DNA of 64,000 nt. Source: Curtobacterium sp. MCLR17_032 (GTDB taxonomy: Bacteria > Actinomycetota > Actinomycetes > Actinomycetales > Microbacteriaceae). This document shows positions 34,111-44,572 of the stretch, piece by piece. The translations under genes and the position numbers were made by a program. Location: NCBI RefSeq assembly GCF_003234795.2, contig NZ_CP126268.1:2852001-2916000 (forward strand), written 5' to 3'. Below the pieces are notes generated by a model. The model saw only the letters and a list, made by a program, of their open reading frames with translations. It searched no databases and was not told the DNA's origin. The number at the start of each line of letters is the position of its first letter. Position 1 is the stretch's first letter.

Positions 34111-34141
34111 GGTGACGACCGTAGTTGAACTTTCTGGGAAC

Positions 34142-34201
34142 AAGCGGATGCACCTGCTCCGTTTTGGTCTACAGTGGTCCGAAGCGGATGCCTGGCATCC
34201 G
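34142..34201. promoter_or_regulatory. Candidate TetR operators
   Basis: CGGATGC-CTG-GCATCCG (34185-34201) is a perfect inverted repeat. AAGCGGATGC recurs at 34142-34151 with a matching TCCGTTTT (34158-34165), forming an imperfect palindrome. Both lie between the divergent TetR and MFS genes, about 40 bp apart. Confidence 0.6.
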
Positions 34202-34276
34202 GTTCCACCACACCATTACAGTGCCCGACGGCGCGCGCTGCGAACACCCTCCACCCCTTCTCGAAGGAGGTCTGTC

Positions 34277-35848
34277 GTGACGGCAGAACAGACAGCGCCC
34301 GCACCCACCGGTTCGGCGCCCACGACATCCGATGCGACCGCATCCGGTGGCACTGCATCCGGTGCCACCGCACCGCGCAAGGACCACCGCTGGATCACCC
34401 TGGCGGTCATCGCCCTCGCGCAGCTCATGGTCGTGCTCGACGCGACCATCGTGAACATCGCGCTGCCCTCGGCGCAGCAAGACCTCGGGTTCGGGACCGA
34501 CCAGCGACAGTGGGTCGTCACGGCCTACTCGCTGGCGTTCGGCTCCCTGCTGCTGCTCGGCGGCCGGCTGGGTGACCTCTTCGGCCGCAAGAACACCTTC
34601 ATCATCGGACTCGTCGGGTTCGCCCTGGCCTCGGTGCTCGGTGGCCTGGCCGACTCGTTCGGTCTACTCGTCGCCGCCCGTGCGCTGCAGGGTGCCTTCG
34701 GCGCGCTGCTCGCCCCGTCCGCGCTCGGCATGCTGACGACGACCTTCCGGGACCCGAAGGAACGCGGTCGCGCGTTCGGCATCTTCGGCTCGATCGCCGG
34801 TTCCGGTGCGGCCATCGGCCTGCTGCTCGGTGGCGTCCTGACCGAGTACACCTCGTGGCGCTGGTGCCTCTACGTCAACGTCGTCTTCGCCGTGCTCGGG
34901 GTCATCGGTGCGCTGGTCTTCATGGTGAAGCCCCCGAAGGCCGACCGCCCCCGCATCGACGTCCTCGGCGTCCTCACGATCACCCTCGGTCTGGTCGGCG
35001 TCGTCTACGGCTTCTCGAACGCCGAGACCAACGGCTGGGACGACCCCGTCACGATCGCGATGCTCGCCGTCGGTGTCGTGCTGATCGCGGCCTTCGTGTT
35101 CATCGAGACCCGCGTCGCACACCCGCTGCTGCCCCTGCGCGTCGTGCTCGACCGTGACCGCGGTGGCTCGTTCGTCGCGATCGGCCTCGTGGCGATCGGC
35201 ATGTTCGGGATCTTCCTGTTCCTGACCTACTACCTCGAGCAGACCCTCGGCTTCTCGGCGCTGCAGACCGGCCTGGCGTTCCTGCCGATGCCGCTGTCGA
35301 TCATGATCTCGGCCACGCAGATCGGCGGCCGCCTGCTGCCCCGCGTCGGCCCGAAGATCCTGATCTTCGCCGGTGGCCTCGTCGCCGCGACCGGGCTCCT
35401 GCTGCTGCTCCGCACCGATCTCGACAGCTCCTACGCGGGGACCGTCCTGCCGGCGCTGATCGTCATCGGGCTCGGCATGGGCACGATCTTCTCGTCCGCG
35501 ATGAACACCGCGACGACCGGTGTGGCTCGCTCCGACGCCGGTGTGGCCTCCGCGACCGTGAACACCATGCAGCAGATCGGTGGCTCGATCGGGACGGCGC
35601 TGCTGTCGACGATCTTCGCCGACGTGGTGAAGAACAGCCTCTCCGGGCTGAACGCAGCGCCCACGAAGCTGCAGCAGGCGCAGGCCACGCTCGACGGCTA
35701 CCACGCAGCCTTCGGCATCTCGGCCGGCGTGCTCGTGCTCGTCGCGATCGCCAGCGGGTTGCTCATCAACCGGCAGTCGGTCCGTCTGGCCCGCCTCGCG
35801 CGTGCCGGCTCGGACACGACCGGCAGCGTCCCGGTCGCCGCGCACTGA
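34277..35848 (+). CDS. MFS drug efflux transporter, DHA2 (EmrB/QacA) type
   Basis: A 523-residue proton-coupled exporter with about 14 transmembrane helices. The antiporter motifs are visible: LDATIVNIALPSAQQDLG in helix 1 (motif D1), GGRLGDLFGRK (motif A), and GSIAGSGAAIGLLLGG (motif C). The start GTG 34277 has a textbook AAGGAGG 6 nt upstream. The Thr/Ala/Ser-rich N-terminal tail is cytoplasmic. A strong hairpin ends the unit. Expression is probably controlled by the divergent TetR protein; substrates are unknown. Confidence 0.93.
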   Translation: MTAEQTAPAPTGSAPTTSDATASGGTASGATAPRKDHRWITLAVIALAQLMVVLDATIVNIALPSAQQDLGFGTDQRQWVVTAYSLAFGSLLLLGGRLGDLFGRKNTFIIGLVGFALASVLGGLADSFGLLVAARALQGAFGALLAPSALGMLTTTFRDPKERGRAFGIFGSIAGSGAAIGLLLGGVLTEYTSWRWCLYVNVVFAVLGVIGALVFMVKPPKADRPRIDVLGVLTITLGLVGVVYGFSNAETNGWDDPVTIAMLAVGVVLIAAFVFIETRVAHPLLPLRVVLDRDRGGSFVAIGLVAIGMFGIFLFLTYYLEQTLGFSALQTGLAFLPMPLSIMISATQIGGRLLPRVGPKILIFAGGLVAATGLLLLLRTDLDSSYAGTVLPALIVIGLGMGTIFSSAMNTATTGVARSDAGVASATVNTMQQIGGSIGTALLSTIFADVVKNSLSGLNAAPTKLQQAQATLDGYHAAFGISAGVLVLVAIASGLLINRQSVRLARLARAGSDTTGSVPVAAH

Positions 35849-35873
35849 CCCGGCCCCACCACAGCAGCACGTC

Positions 35874-35919
35874 GAACGCCGACCGGCCCCGCAGCAACAT
35901 GCGGAGCGGGTCGGCGTTC
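35874..35919 (+). terminator. Hairpin terminator after the MFS gene
   Basis: GAACGCCGACC (35874-35884) pairs with GGTCGGCGTTC (35909-35919); the loop contains a further CGCA/TGCG pairing. It lies 25 nt after the MFS stop. Confidence 0.75.
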
Positions 35920-36047
35920 GTCATGTCGCAAGCCACCGTGCTGTCGCAGGCCACATCGCGCGGACGCCCAGAGTCCTGTCCGTGCCCTGTTCCGAACTGT
36001 TGCTGAATCTCTGTCATCAGTCGGAGGTCTCGATTAGCGTTTGGCTC

Positions 36048-36893
36048 ATGGCACCCGTCCTGACCTCGCCGCTCGTGTCGACGCAGTGGCTCGCCGACCA
36101 CCTGGGTGCGGACGACCTCCTCGTCCTCGACGCCTCGGTGCACACGGACGGCATCGGCTTCGACATGTCGTGGCACTCCGCCCGCGACGCCCACGAGCGT
36201 CGCGGACACGTCCCGGGTGCCGTCTACGCCGACCTCATCGATGAGTTCTCGGCTACCGAGGCTGACCTGCCACTCACCCGTCCCGGGGTCGACCGCTTCG
36301 AGTCCGCAGCCCGCGCGCTCGGGGTGAGCCGGGCCTCCACGGTCGTGGTCTACGACGACGGCATCGGTGAGTGGAGCGCTCGCCTGTGGTGGATCTTCCG
36401 GTCCTTCGGCTTCGACGCCGTCGCCGTGCTCGACGGCGGCTTCCCGAAGTGGCGCGACGAAGGTCGCCCGGTCCGCGTCGGCGCGCTGTCCCGCACGCCC
36501 CGACCGTCCGTGGACGCGTTCGTCGCGGGAGAAGAGCGTCCGCTCTGGGCCGACCGCGCGCGGGTCCTCCGTGCGGTCGACGGGTCCGAACCTGCTGCGC
36601 TCGTCATGGCTGCCGACCCGGCCGTCCTGGGCGACGACCACCCGCCGATCGTCCCGGGCAGCACCACCATCGGTGTCCGTGCGCTGCTCGACGGGTCGAA
36701 CGCGCTCCTCCGGCAGCCCGAGCTGAAGCGGGCCCTCGCACCGGTCCTCTCGGCGGACGAGGTCGTGACCTACTGCGGTGTCGGCAGCGCTTCGTGCGTG
36801 GACGCCCTGGCCCTCACGGTGCTGGGCCACAAGAAGGTCCGGGTCTACGACGGGTCGCTCGCCGAGTGGTGGCGGGAGCCGATCGCTTCCTGA
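36048..36893 (+). CDS. sseA: Thiosulfate/3-mercaptopyruvate sulfurtransferase
   Basis: A 281-residue tandem-rhodanese protein that moves sulfur from thiosulfate or mercaptopyruvate to an acceptor. The N-terminal inactive domain has RRGHVPGAVYADLIDEFSA and VVVYDDGIGEWSARLWWIFR; the C-terminal domain holds the active Cys243 in VTYCGVGSASC. The loop CGVGSA differs slightly from the CGSGVTA of typical mercaptopyruvate enzymes. Most of the second domain's usual CRxxxE-type entry is replaced by a shortened region. The gene stands alone, preceded by a short promoter region. Confidence 0.9.
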   Translation: MAPVLTSPLVSTQWLADHLGADDLLVLDASVHTDGIGFDMSWHSARDAHERRGHVPGAVYADLIDEFSATEADLPLTRPGVDRFESAARALGVSRASTVVVYDDGIGEWSARLWWIFRSFGFDAVAVLDGGFPKWRDEGRPVRVGALSRTPRPSVDAFVAGEERPLWADRARVLRAVDGSEPAALVMAADPAVLGDDHPPIVPGSTTIGVRALLDGSNALLRQPELKRALAPVLSADEVVTYCGVGSASCVDALALTVLGHKKVRVYDGSLAEWWREPIAS

Positions 36894-36903
36894 CCGGCCG
36901 ACG

Positions 36904-37010
36904 CCCCCTGCTCGGCTGGCGCTGCCCGTCCCCCCGCGGCGGGCTCGCGCTGCCCGTCCCCCTGCTCGGCTGGCGCTGCCGGTCCCCCGCGGCGGGCTAG
37001 CGTTGCCCGC
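36904..37010. repeat. 54-bp tandem duplication with 27-bp substructure
   Basis: Two copies, from 36904 and 36958, each starting CCCCCTGCTCGGCTGGCGCT. Within each copy the second half (CCCCGCGGCGGGCTCGCGCT) is similar to the first, so the array looks like four units of about 27 bp. It fills the gap between sseA and the next gene up to its start codon. Confidence 0.75.
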
Positions 37011-38078
37011 ATGAGCAGCAGACGCGCGGTCGTCCTCGGCGGTACCGGCGGCATCGGGTCCCAGGTCGCCCGCGAACTCCTCGACGTGTCCGGCCGGGGC
37101 GGCGACGACTGGGAGGTCGAAGTCGTCTCCCGCACCGGTGGGCCGGTCGCCGACGAACTGCTGGCCCGCGGTGCGGTCGGCCGTCCGGGAGACCGACGCG
37201 ACACCGCGTTCCTGCGCGAACTGCTGCGTCCCGGCGCAGACCTGCTCGTCGACACGGTCGGCGTGACCCGCGACGATGCCCTGCAGCTGGCCCCGTTCCT
37301 CGACGACGTCGGATCGACCGTCTTCGTCTCGTCCAAGGCGGTCTACGCCGACGAGCAGGGGCGGCACGCGAACTCGGTCGACAAGCCGGTGTTCGGCGGC
37401 GCGGTCACCGAACTCCAGCCCACGGTGGCCCCGGGCGACGCCGACCCGACGAGCCGCGACGGGTACGGCGCCGCGAAGGTCGCCGCCGAACAGGTCCTGC
37501 TCGACCACGGTGCCCCCGTCACGGTCCTGCGTCCCTCGAAGGTGTACGGCGTCGGCATCGGCCGGCCCCGCGAGTGGTTCGTCGTCCGCCGGGTGCTCGA
37601 CGGCCGCGAGCGCATCCTGCTCGCTGACGAGGGCCGCGGCGTCGACCACACCACGGCGGCGTCGGGCATCGCATCCCTGGTCCGACTCGTCGCCGACGCA
37701 CCCGACCGCCGGATCCTCAACGTCGCCGACGACACGGCGCCCAGCGTCCTCGAGATCGTCCGCACCGTCGGCGGCCACCTCGGTCACACGTTCGACGAGG
37801 TCCTGCTCGGCGAGGACGCCCCCGCGTTCGTCGGCCTCACGCCGTGGTCCGTGCCGTCGCCGTTCGTGCTCGACACCACCGCAGCCCGGTCCCTCGGCTG
37901 GGTGCCGCCGCGCTTCGCGGACGCGGTCGTGCCGGAGATCGACTGGCTGGTCGAGACCGCGCACCGTACGCCGGCCGACGGTGACGTCCCGTGGGCCGCG
38001 GACCCGTTCTGGGACCGGATGTTCGACTACGGGCCGGAGGACGCGGCGCTGGTGCTGCTGTCGCTCGGGCTCGACTGA
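37011..38078 (+). CDS. NAD-dependent epimerase/dehydratase-like protein
   Basis: A 355-residue extended-SDR protein. The Rossmann motif [17 protein letters not shown] is at the N-terminus. A catalytic-type [12 protein letters not shown] (Tyr-x3-Lys) and [11 protein letters not shown] mark the active region. The third SDR strand shows [15 protein letters not shown]. It resembles nucleoside-diphosphate-sugar epimerases or isoflavone-reductase-like oxidoreductases; a specific substrate cannot be given. It directly follows the tandem repeat and is not obviously in an operon. Confidence 0.8.
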   Translation: MSSRRAVVLGGTGGIGSQVARELLDVSGRGGDDWEVEVVSRTGGPVADELLARGAVGRPGDRRDTAFLRELLRPGADLLVDTVGVTRDDALQLAPFLDDVGSTVFVSSKAVYADEQGRHANSVDKPVFGGAVTELQPTVAPGDADPTSRDGYGAAKVAAEQVLLDHGAPVTVLRPSKVYGVGIGRPREWFVVRRVLDGRERILLADEGRGVDHTTAASGIASLVRLVADAPDRRILNVADDTAPSVLEIVRTVGGHLGHTFDEVLLGEDAPAFVGLTPWSVPSPFVLDTTAARSLGWVPPRFADAVVPEIDWLVETAHRTPADGDVPWAADPFWDRMFDYGPEDAALVLLSLGLD

Positions 38079-38181
38079 CGTCGGACCTGGCAGGGGCGCG
38101 CTGCGCTGTGGACAGCGGCCACTCGTCCACAGATCGGCCTGGAGGCCCGCCCACACAGGGCGCGCGGGGCACGCTGGGTGC

Positions 38182-40038
38182 ATGAACGACAACCGGCTCG
38201 GGGCCGCCGTCAGCCCCTACCTCCGCCAGCACGCCGCCAACCCGGTGGACTGGCGTGAGTGGGGAGCGGACGCCTTCGTCGAGGCGCGGGAGCGTGACGT
38301 GCCCGTCCTGGTGTCGATCGGCTACGCCACGTGCCACTGGTGTCACGTCATGGCGCGCGAGAGTTTCTCCGACCCGGAGATCGGCGCGATGCTCCGACAG
38401 GACTTCGTCGCCGTGAAGGTGGACCGTGAAGAGCGGCCCGACGTCGACTCGAGCGCGATGGCCGCGGCGAGCGCCTTCACGGAACAGCTCGGGTGGCCGT
38501 TGACGGTCTTCATGACGCCGGACGCGCAGGTGTTCTACGCCGGCACCTACTACCCGCCGCAGCCGGTCGGCGACCACCCGTCGTTCCGGCAGGTCACGGC
38601 GGCGGTGCTCGATGCGTGGCAGGACCGCCGGCACGAGGTCGATGCGAACGCGACGGCCGTCGCCCGGGCGATCCGGCAGGGTGCCGAGGCGGACGCGGCG
38701 GCCGCGCAGGCCGGGCGGCCTGGCGGGGGTGGGGCGGGCCTCCCGTCAGCGGATGCGATCCACGGCGTCGTCGCGGACCTCGAGCGCGCAGAAGACGCGA
38801 CGTACGGCGGGTTCGGTGGAGCGCCGAAGTTCCCGAACGCCCCGTTGCTGGAGTTCCTCGGCGACGCGGCCGCGGACGGCGACGCCGCTGCCGGCGCCCT
38901 TCTCTCGCGTGCGCTGGACGCGATCGCCGGGTCGGAGCTGACCGACCCCGACGGCGGGGTCTTCCGGTACGCGACCCGTCGTGACTGGTCCGTCCCGCAC
39001 TACGAGCGGATGCTCTACGACAACGCCGGGCTGCTCGCGGTGGCCGACGCGGACCGGGCCCGGGGCATCGCGGACTTCCTCCGGGACACCCTGCGCCGAC
39101 CGGACGGCGCGTTCGTGGCGGCACAGGACAGCGAGTCGACGATCGACGGCCGTCGGGTGGAGGGCGAGTGGTACCGGCTGCCCCGCGATGAACGCGCCCG
39201 GCTCGATCCGCCGCCGCTGGACGACCAGGTGCTCACCGGCTGGAACGGACTCGCGATCCGGGGGCTGGTGCTGGCGGGCATTCGCGCGGGCGACGACGAG
39301 ATGATCACCCTCGCAGGTGCCGCGGCCGACGCCGTGATCGACCGGCACCTCGGCGACGGCCACGTCGTCGTCCGGTCGAGCACGCCGCGCGGTGTCTCGT
39401 CCGCGCCGGCGACCGTGGAGGACCTCGGGTTGTTCGCGGAGGGGCTGCTCGAACTCGCCCTCGCGACCGGTGAACTGCGGTACGCGACGATCGCCCGGAC
39501 CCTGGTGGACGACGGACTCTCCGGTGCGCTCGAGGTCGACCCCGTCCTGGCTGCCGCGGGCACCGCGACCGGCGAACAGCCGCAGACGGCCCTGCGATCG
39601 GGGACGGTGGCGCTGGCCGGTGCTGCGGCGACACTGTCCGCCCTCACTGGTGACGACGAGCTCCGTCACGCTGCCGAGCGGCTCGTCGCCGAGCGCGCCC
39701 GGACGGGTGTCGAGCGGCCGCTCGGGCACGCCGACGCCCTGGGTCTGGCGCTGGCGCTGCAGCGGCCCTCACGAGAGGTCGTCCTGGTGGCGGACCAGCG
39801 GTCAGACCCCACGGTCGCGGGCATGCTCGACGCCGTCCGGACCGCCCGACGTCCAGGAACACTCGTCGCCGTGCTCACGCGAGCGCAGGCGGCAGAGTGG
39901 GCCGCGGCGGGCTTCTCGCTGTTCGACGGCCGAGACGGACTCGACGGCGTGACCTACGTGTGCCACGACCGGGTGTGTGCGCTGCCGGTACGGAACACGG
40001 ACGACCTGCTGGGCCAGCTCGCTGTCCGGCACGGCTGA
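38182..40038 (+). CDS. YyaL-type thioredoxin-domain protein (DUF255)
   Basis: A 618-residue protein. Residues about 1-160 form the DUF255 thioredoxin-like domain with [18 protein letters not shown] and the redox-like [16 protein letters not shown] (C51, C54). The remainder is an alpha/alpha-barrel related to six-hairpin glycosidases, with [19 protein letters not shown] and [12 protein letters not shown]. Family members are known as YyaL or spermatogenesis-associated 20, of unclear role. About residues 174-190 ([11 protein letters not shown]) coincide with half a REP-like sequence. It shows no signal peptide. Confidence 0.9.
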   Translation: MNDNRLGAAVSPYLRQHAANPVDWREWGADAFVEARERDVPVLVSIGYATCHWCHVMARESFSDPEIGAMLRQDFVAVKVDREERPDVDSSAMAAASAFTEQLGWPLTVFMTPDAQVFYAGTYYPPQPVGDHPSFRQVTAAVLDAWQDRRHEVDANATAVARAIRQGAEADAAAAQAGRPGGGGAGLPSADAIHGVVADLERAEDATYGGFGGAPKFPNAPLLEFLGDAAADGDAAAGALLSRALDAIAGSELTDPDGGVFRYATRRDWSVPHYERMLYDNAGLLAVADADRARGIADFLRDTLRRPDGAFVAAQDSESTIDGRRVEGEWYRLPRDERARLDPPPLDDQVLTGWNGLAIRGLVLAGIRAGDDEMITLAGAAADAVIDRHLGDGHVVVRSSTPRGVSSAPATVEDLGLFAEGLLELALATGELRYATIARTLVDDGLSGALEVDPVLAAAGTATGEQPQTALRSGTVALAGAAATLSALTGDDELRHAAERLVAERARTGVERPLGHADALGLALALQRPSREVVLVADQRSDPTVAGMLDAVRTARRPGTLVAVLTRAQAAEWAAAGFSLFDGRDGLDGVTYVCHDRVCALPVRNTDDLLGQLAVRHG

Positions 40039-40072
40039 GCACGGCGCGCCCGGACGGTATCCTGGAATGCTC

Positions 40073-43000
40073 ATGTCGAATCCCCCCGTCATCACGTACC
40101 CGCCCGAGTTGCCCGTCTCGCAGCGGCGGGACGACATCGCCGCTGCGATCCGCGACAACCAGGTCGTCATCGTCGCCGGTGCCACCGGGTCGGGCAAGAC
40201 GACGCAGCTGCCGAAGATCTGCCTCGAACTCGGGCGCGAGAGCATCGGCCACACCCAGCCCCGACGCATCGCGGCGCGCACGATCGCGGAACGGGTGTCG
40301 GAAGAACTCGGCGGCGAGCTCGGCGACCTCGTCGGGTACCAGGTGCGCTTCACCGACAAGGTCAGTGCCGCCACCCGGATCAAGGTGATGACCGACGGCA
40401 TCCTGCTCAACGAGATCCACTTCGACCGCGACCTGAAGCGGTACGACACGATCATCATCGACGAGGCGCACGAGCGGTCCCTGACGATCGACTTCCTGCT
40501 CGGTTACCTCAAGCGGCTCCTCACACGGCGCCCCGACCTCAAGCTCATCATCACGAGTGCCACGATCGACCCGGGGTCCTTCTCCAGGCACTTCGACGAC
40601 GCCCCGATCATCGAGGTCTCCGGCCGCACGTACCCGGTGGAGATCCGGTACCGGCCGCTCGTGGCCGAGGACACCGGCGACGACTCCGACGACGACGAGT
40701 CCGACTCCCGCACCGGCGACAGCGGCAGCAACGCCGACGACCGCGACACCCTGCAGGGCATCACCGACGCACTCGACGAACTCGCGCGGGAAGACCCGGG
40801 CGACGTCCTGGTGTTCCTGTCCGGCGAGAACGAGATCCGCGACGCGCAGGACGCCATCGAGGGCAAGCACTACCCGGGCACCGAGGTCCTCCCCCTCTAC
40901 GGACGACTGTCCGCAGCGGACCAGCACCGGGTGTTCCAGCGGTCGAACACCCCGGGCCTCCGCCGACGTGTCGTGCTCGCCACGAACGTCGCCGAGACCT
41001 CGCTGACCGTCCCCGGCATCAAGTACGTCGTCGACACCGGCACCGCCCGCATCTCGCGGTACTCCCCGCGGGCGAAGGTGCAGCGGCTGCCGATCGAGGC
41101 GATCTCGCAGGCGTCCGCCAACCAGCGCTCTGGCCGTGCCGGTCGCACGAGTGCGGGCATCGCGATCCGGCTCTACTCGGAAGACGACTTCGACCGCCGT
41201 CCGGAGTACACCGACCCGGAGATCCTCCGCACGAACCTGGCAGCCGTCATCCTGCAGATGATCTCGCTCGGGTTCGGGGACATCGAGTCGTTCCCGTTCC
41301 TGCAGCCGCCGGACTCCCGTGGTGTGAAGGACGGTCTGGACCTGCTCCGTGAGCTCCGTGCCGTCGACACCGAGGGCGCGATCACGAAGACCGGCAAGCA
41401 GCTCACCCGCCTGCCGATCGACCCGCGGCTCGGCCGGATGGTGCTCGAGGCGAGCCGGCAGGGTGTCGGGCGTGAGGTCATCGCGATCGTCTCGGCGCTG
41501 AGCATCCAGGACCCCCGCGAGCGTCCGCTCGAGAAGCGTGCCCAGGCCGATCAGCTGCACAGCCGCTTCGCCGACCCGACCAGTGACTTCCTGACGCTGC
41601 TCGGCCTCTGGAACTACCTGGAAGAGAAGCAGGACGAACTGTCGTCGAGCGCGTTCCGCCGGATGTGCAAGGCCGAGTTCCTCAACCACCTGCGGATCCG
41701 CGAGTGGCAGGACCTGTACCGCCAGCTGTCCCGCGCGGCCAAGCAGGTCGGCATCCACGTCGGCACGGAACGCAAGGACGACCCGGACTCGGTCCACCGC
41801 GCCCTGCTCGCGGGACTCCTCAGCCAGATCGGGCTCCGCGACCGCGAGAAGCGCGACTACCTCGGTTCGCGCAACACCCGGTTCGTGGTCTTCCCCGGCA
41901 GCGTCCTGGCGAAGAAGCAGCCGGACGCCGTGATGGCCGCCGAGCTCGTCGAGACCAGTCGACTGTTCGCCCGGACCGTCGGCCGCATCGACACCGCCTG
42001 GGTCGAACCGCTGGCCGGTGACCTGCTCAAGCGCACATACGGCGAACCACACTGGGAGAAGAAGCAGGGCGCCGTCGTCGCCTTCGAACGGGTGACCCTG
42101 TTCGGCGTCCCGATCGTGCAGCGTCGACGCGTGCAGTACAACCGGATCGACCCGGTGCACTCGCGTGAGCTGTTCATCCGGCACGCCCTGGTCGAGGGCG
42201 AGTGGGAATCACAGCAGGCGTTCGACCGGTCGAACCGGAAGCTCCGCCGCGAACTCGAACAGCTCGAGGAGCGCACGCGCCGCCGCGACATCCTGCTCGA
42301 CGACGAGACGGTCGTCGAGTTCTACGACGCGCGGATCCCGGCCGAGATCGCCACCACCCGGGACTTCGAGGGCTGGTGGCGTCGGACCCGGCGTGACCAG
42401 CCGGACCTCCTCACCATGCGGCGCGAGGACCTGCTCGACGAGTCCGCTGCTTCGGCCGCCGAGGACGACGCCGAGTACCCGACCCAGTGGCGGAGCGGCG
42501 ACCAGCGCCTCGCCGTCCGGTACCGGTTCGAGCCGGGCGCCGAGGACGACGGCGTCAGCGTGCAGGTGCCACTCGCCGTCCTGCCGCGGATGCGCGAAGA
42601 GGGCTTCGACTGGCAGGTGCGCGGCCTCCGCAAGGAGCTGGTGACCGCGCTCATCAAGGCCCTGCCGAAGCAGATCCGGAAGAACGTCGTCCCGGCTGCC
42701 GACTGGGCCGAGAAGATCGTCACCGAACTCCCCGACGACGCCCCGACGACGCCGACCGAGAGCTTCCGCGCCACCCTGGCGAAGACGATCCAACGGCTCG
42801 TGCACGTGCCCGTGTCGGAGACGGACTTCGACATGTCCCGGGTGCCGTCGCACCTGCTGCCCACCTACGCGGTCGTCGACGAACGCGGGCGCCGGGTCGA
42901 GGCCGGCAAGGACCTGTCCGCCCTGCAGACGAAGCTGAAGGACCGGACCCAGCAGAGCGTCGCCGCCGCCACGCAGCGGACGGGAGGCTCATCCCGCGTC

Positions 43001-43912
43001 GCCGACGCCGGTTCCGGCCGCCGCATCGAACGCTCCGGCCTCACCGCGTGGCCGGACCAGGACCTGCCCGAGGTCCTCGACACGAAGCAGGCGGGCGGCG
43101 TCATCCGCGCGTACCCGGCCCTGGTCGAGGAGGGCTCCGGCCCGAAGGCGACGGTCGGCGTGCAGCTCCTCGCGACGCCGGGCGACCGCGCCGTGCAGAT
43201 GCCCGCCGGGGTCCGGCGCCTCGTGATGCTCGCCGTGCCCTCCCCGGTGTCGTACATCCAGCAGCACCTCACTGCGCAGGAGAAGCTCGCCCTGGCCGCG
43301 AGCCCGTACCCGTCGACGAACGCACTGTTCGACGACGTCCTGGCCGCCGTCGTCGACGCCGGGATCCGCCGGACGCACCCCGACGGGATGGTGTTCACAC
43401 GGGTGGCGTTCGACCAGGTGCGCGACACCGTGTCGTCGACGGTCGTCGACACGATGTTCACCGCCGTGTCCGAGGTCGCCGCCGTCCTGAGCGCGCAGCG
43501 GAACGCCGAACGGGCGATGAAGCAGGCGACGAACATGGCGCTGCTGCCCGCGCTGTCGGACATGCGGCAGCAGATGGAGCGCCTGGTGTTCGCCGGGTTC
43601 GTCTCGGTGGCCGGACTCGACCGGCTCCGACGCATCCGGGTGTACCTGCAAGGCATCGAGGCCCGCGTGACGAAGCTGCTGCAGAACCCGGGCCGTGATG
43701 CCTCGTGGATGCGCGAGGTCACCGGGGCCACCGACCGCTACATCGAGGCGGGTGGGGCCTTCCCGCCGTCGGTCGGCTCGCACCCGGAGCTCGTGCACGC
43801 GCGGTGGATGCTCGAGGAGTTCCGCCTCAGTCTCTTCGCGCAGGAGCTCGGCACGGCGGAGACCGTGTCACTGCAGCGGATCACGAAGGCGCTGACCGCC
43901 GCCAGCCGCTGA
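40073..43912 (+). CDS. hrpA: ATP-dependent RNA helicase HrpA
   Basis: A 1279-residue DEAH-box helicase. Walker A is GATGSGKTTQ (about 37-46), the DEAH box is IIDEAHERSL, and motif VI is QRSGRAGRTSAG. After the two RecA domains come the helicase-associated (HA2) and OB-fold regions and the long DUF3418 C-terminal domain typical of bacterial HrpA. The start ATG 40073 is preferred (MSNPPVITYPPELPV); ATG 40067 precedes it and a TATCCT -10 lies just upstream, so a leaderless mRNA is likely. About residues 965-975 include a half REP sequence (QRTGGSSRV). Confidence 0.96.
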   Translation: MSNPPVITYPPELPVSQRRDDIAAAIRDNQVVIVAGATGSGKTTQLPKICLELGRESIGHTQPRRIAARTIAERVSEELGGELGDLVGYQVRFTDKVSAATRIKVMTDGILLNEIHFDRDLKRYDTIIIDEAHERSLTIDFLLGYLKRLLTRRPDLKLIITSATIDPGSFSRHFDDAPIIEVSGRTYPVEIRYRPLVAEDTGDDSDDDESDSRTGDSGSNADDRDTLQGITDALDELAREDPGDVLVFLSGENEIRDAQDAIEGKHYPGTEVLPLYGRLSAADQHRVFQRSNTPGLRRRVVLATNVAETSLTVPGIKYVVDTGTARISRYSPRAKVQRLPIEAISQASANQRSGRAGRTSAGIAIRLYSEDDFDRRPEYTDPEILRTNLAAVILQMISLGFGDIESFPFLQPPDSRGVKDGLDLLRELRAVDTEGAITKTGKQLTRLPIDPRLGRMVLEASRQGVGREVIAIVSALSIQDPRERPLEKRAQADQLHSRFADPTSDFLTLLGLWNYLEEKQDELSSSAFRRMCKAEFLNHLRIREWQDLYRQLSRAAKQVGIHVGTERKDDPDSVHRALLAGLLSQIGLRDREKRDYLGSRNTRFVVFPGSVLAKKQPDAVMAAELVETSRLFARTVGRIDTAWVEPLAGDLLKRTYGEPHWEKKQGAVVAFERVTLFGVPIVQRRRVQYNRIDPVHSRELFIRHALVEGEWESQQAFDRSNRKLRRELEQLEERTRRRDILLDDETVVEFYDARIPAEIATTRDFEGWWRRTRRDQPDLLTMRREDLLDESAASAAEDDAEYPTQWRSGDQRLAVRYRFEPGAEDDGVSVQVPLAVLPRMREEGFDWQVRGLRKELVTALIKALPKQIRKNVVPAADWAEKIVTELPDDAPTTPTESFRATLAKTIQRLVHVPVSETDFDMSRVPSHLLPTYAVVDERGRRVEAGKDLSALQTKLKDRTQQSVAAATQRTGGSSRVADAGSGRRIERSGLTAWPDQDLPEVLDTKQAGGVIRAYPALVEEGSGPKATVGVQLLATPGDRAVQMPAGVRRLVMLAVPSPVSYIQQHLTAQEKLALAASPYPSTNALFDDVLAAVVDAGIRRTHPDGMVFTRVAFDQVRDTVSSTVVDTMFTAVSEVAAVLSAQRNAERAMKQATNMALLPALSDMRQQMERLVFAGFVSVAGLDRLRRIRVYLQGIEARVTKLLQNPGRDASWMREVTGATDRYIEAGGAFPPSVGSHPELVHARWMLEEFRLSLFAQELGTAETVSLQRITKALTAASR

Positions 43913-43973
43913 CCCGCGCCGTCCCGCTCTCCGTCGGTGGCCGCGACGCGGTGGGGCGGCGGCGCGGCGAGGC

Positions 43974-44435
43974 TCACCCAGGCTCGACCAGGCACTCGGT
44001 GCTGATGAACACCTCGCCAGAGGTCGTGGCGACGGCACGGACGGTCCACGGCGACGAGCCGTTCAGCTCCCCCGGATGCTCAGCACTCGGCGGATCCTGG
44101 CTGATGCCCGCACCCGACCAGAGCGCGGCCACGGCGTCGAACCGGGTCCGCTCCTCGGCTGTCGGTGCCGTCGGTGCCGTCGGTGCCGCCGTCGAACCCT
44201 CATCGGGGCGGCGGAGGTCGTAGATGAAGGACGTGCCCGGCTGGTCGTTGCGGAGCTGGCACTCCTGCCTGGTCACCTCGGCGCCCGCGGGGTCCAGGTC
44301 CGCAGCGGTGCGGGCACCCAGCTTCCGAAGCTCCCCGGAAGCGTCTCGGTCACCGAAGTGGCGTTCCGCCGCGGTGGCCGGCTGGGCGCGTCGCTGGGCG
44401 TCCTGGGCGGTGGTGCCGACCGTGCTGAGCAGCGC
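43974..44435 (-). pseudogene. 3' part of a split membrane-protein gene
   Basis: This encodes the C-terminal half of a membrane protein: the end of a transmembrane helix (ALLSTVGTTAQ), then a soluble domain with ERHFGDRDASGELRKLGART, VTRQECQLRNDQPGTSFIYD and a final VRAVATTSGEVFISTECLV. It has no start of its own; the open frame continues to 44582 only through island DNA. Joined to the fragment at 47323-47745 at the shared codon GCG (44433-44435 / 47323-47325), it gives a continuous three-helix protein of about 293 residues. The original function is unknown. A stand-alone translated gene cannot be fully excluded. Confidence 0.75.
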
Positions 44436-44572
44436 CGTTCCGGGTGAAGATGGGCCGTTGCTGAACGACCACCCCGTTGACCCTCGGCTGACCTGCAGGT
44501 GTCGTGCAAGAAATTTGCTGGCCCTTGTGGAAAGATTTAGTGTCCGCCTGAGGGCGGCGAGGCTGACGGAGC

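Noticed and set aside
39875..42184. 769-codon minus-strand frame opposite hrpA
   Set aside because: Antisense shadow of HrpA, which has complete helicase motifs on the plus strand.
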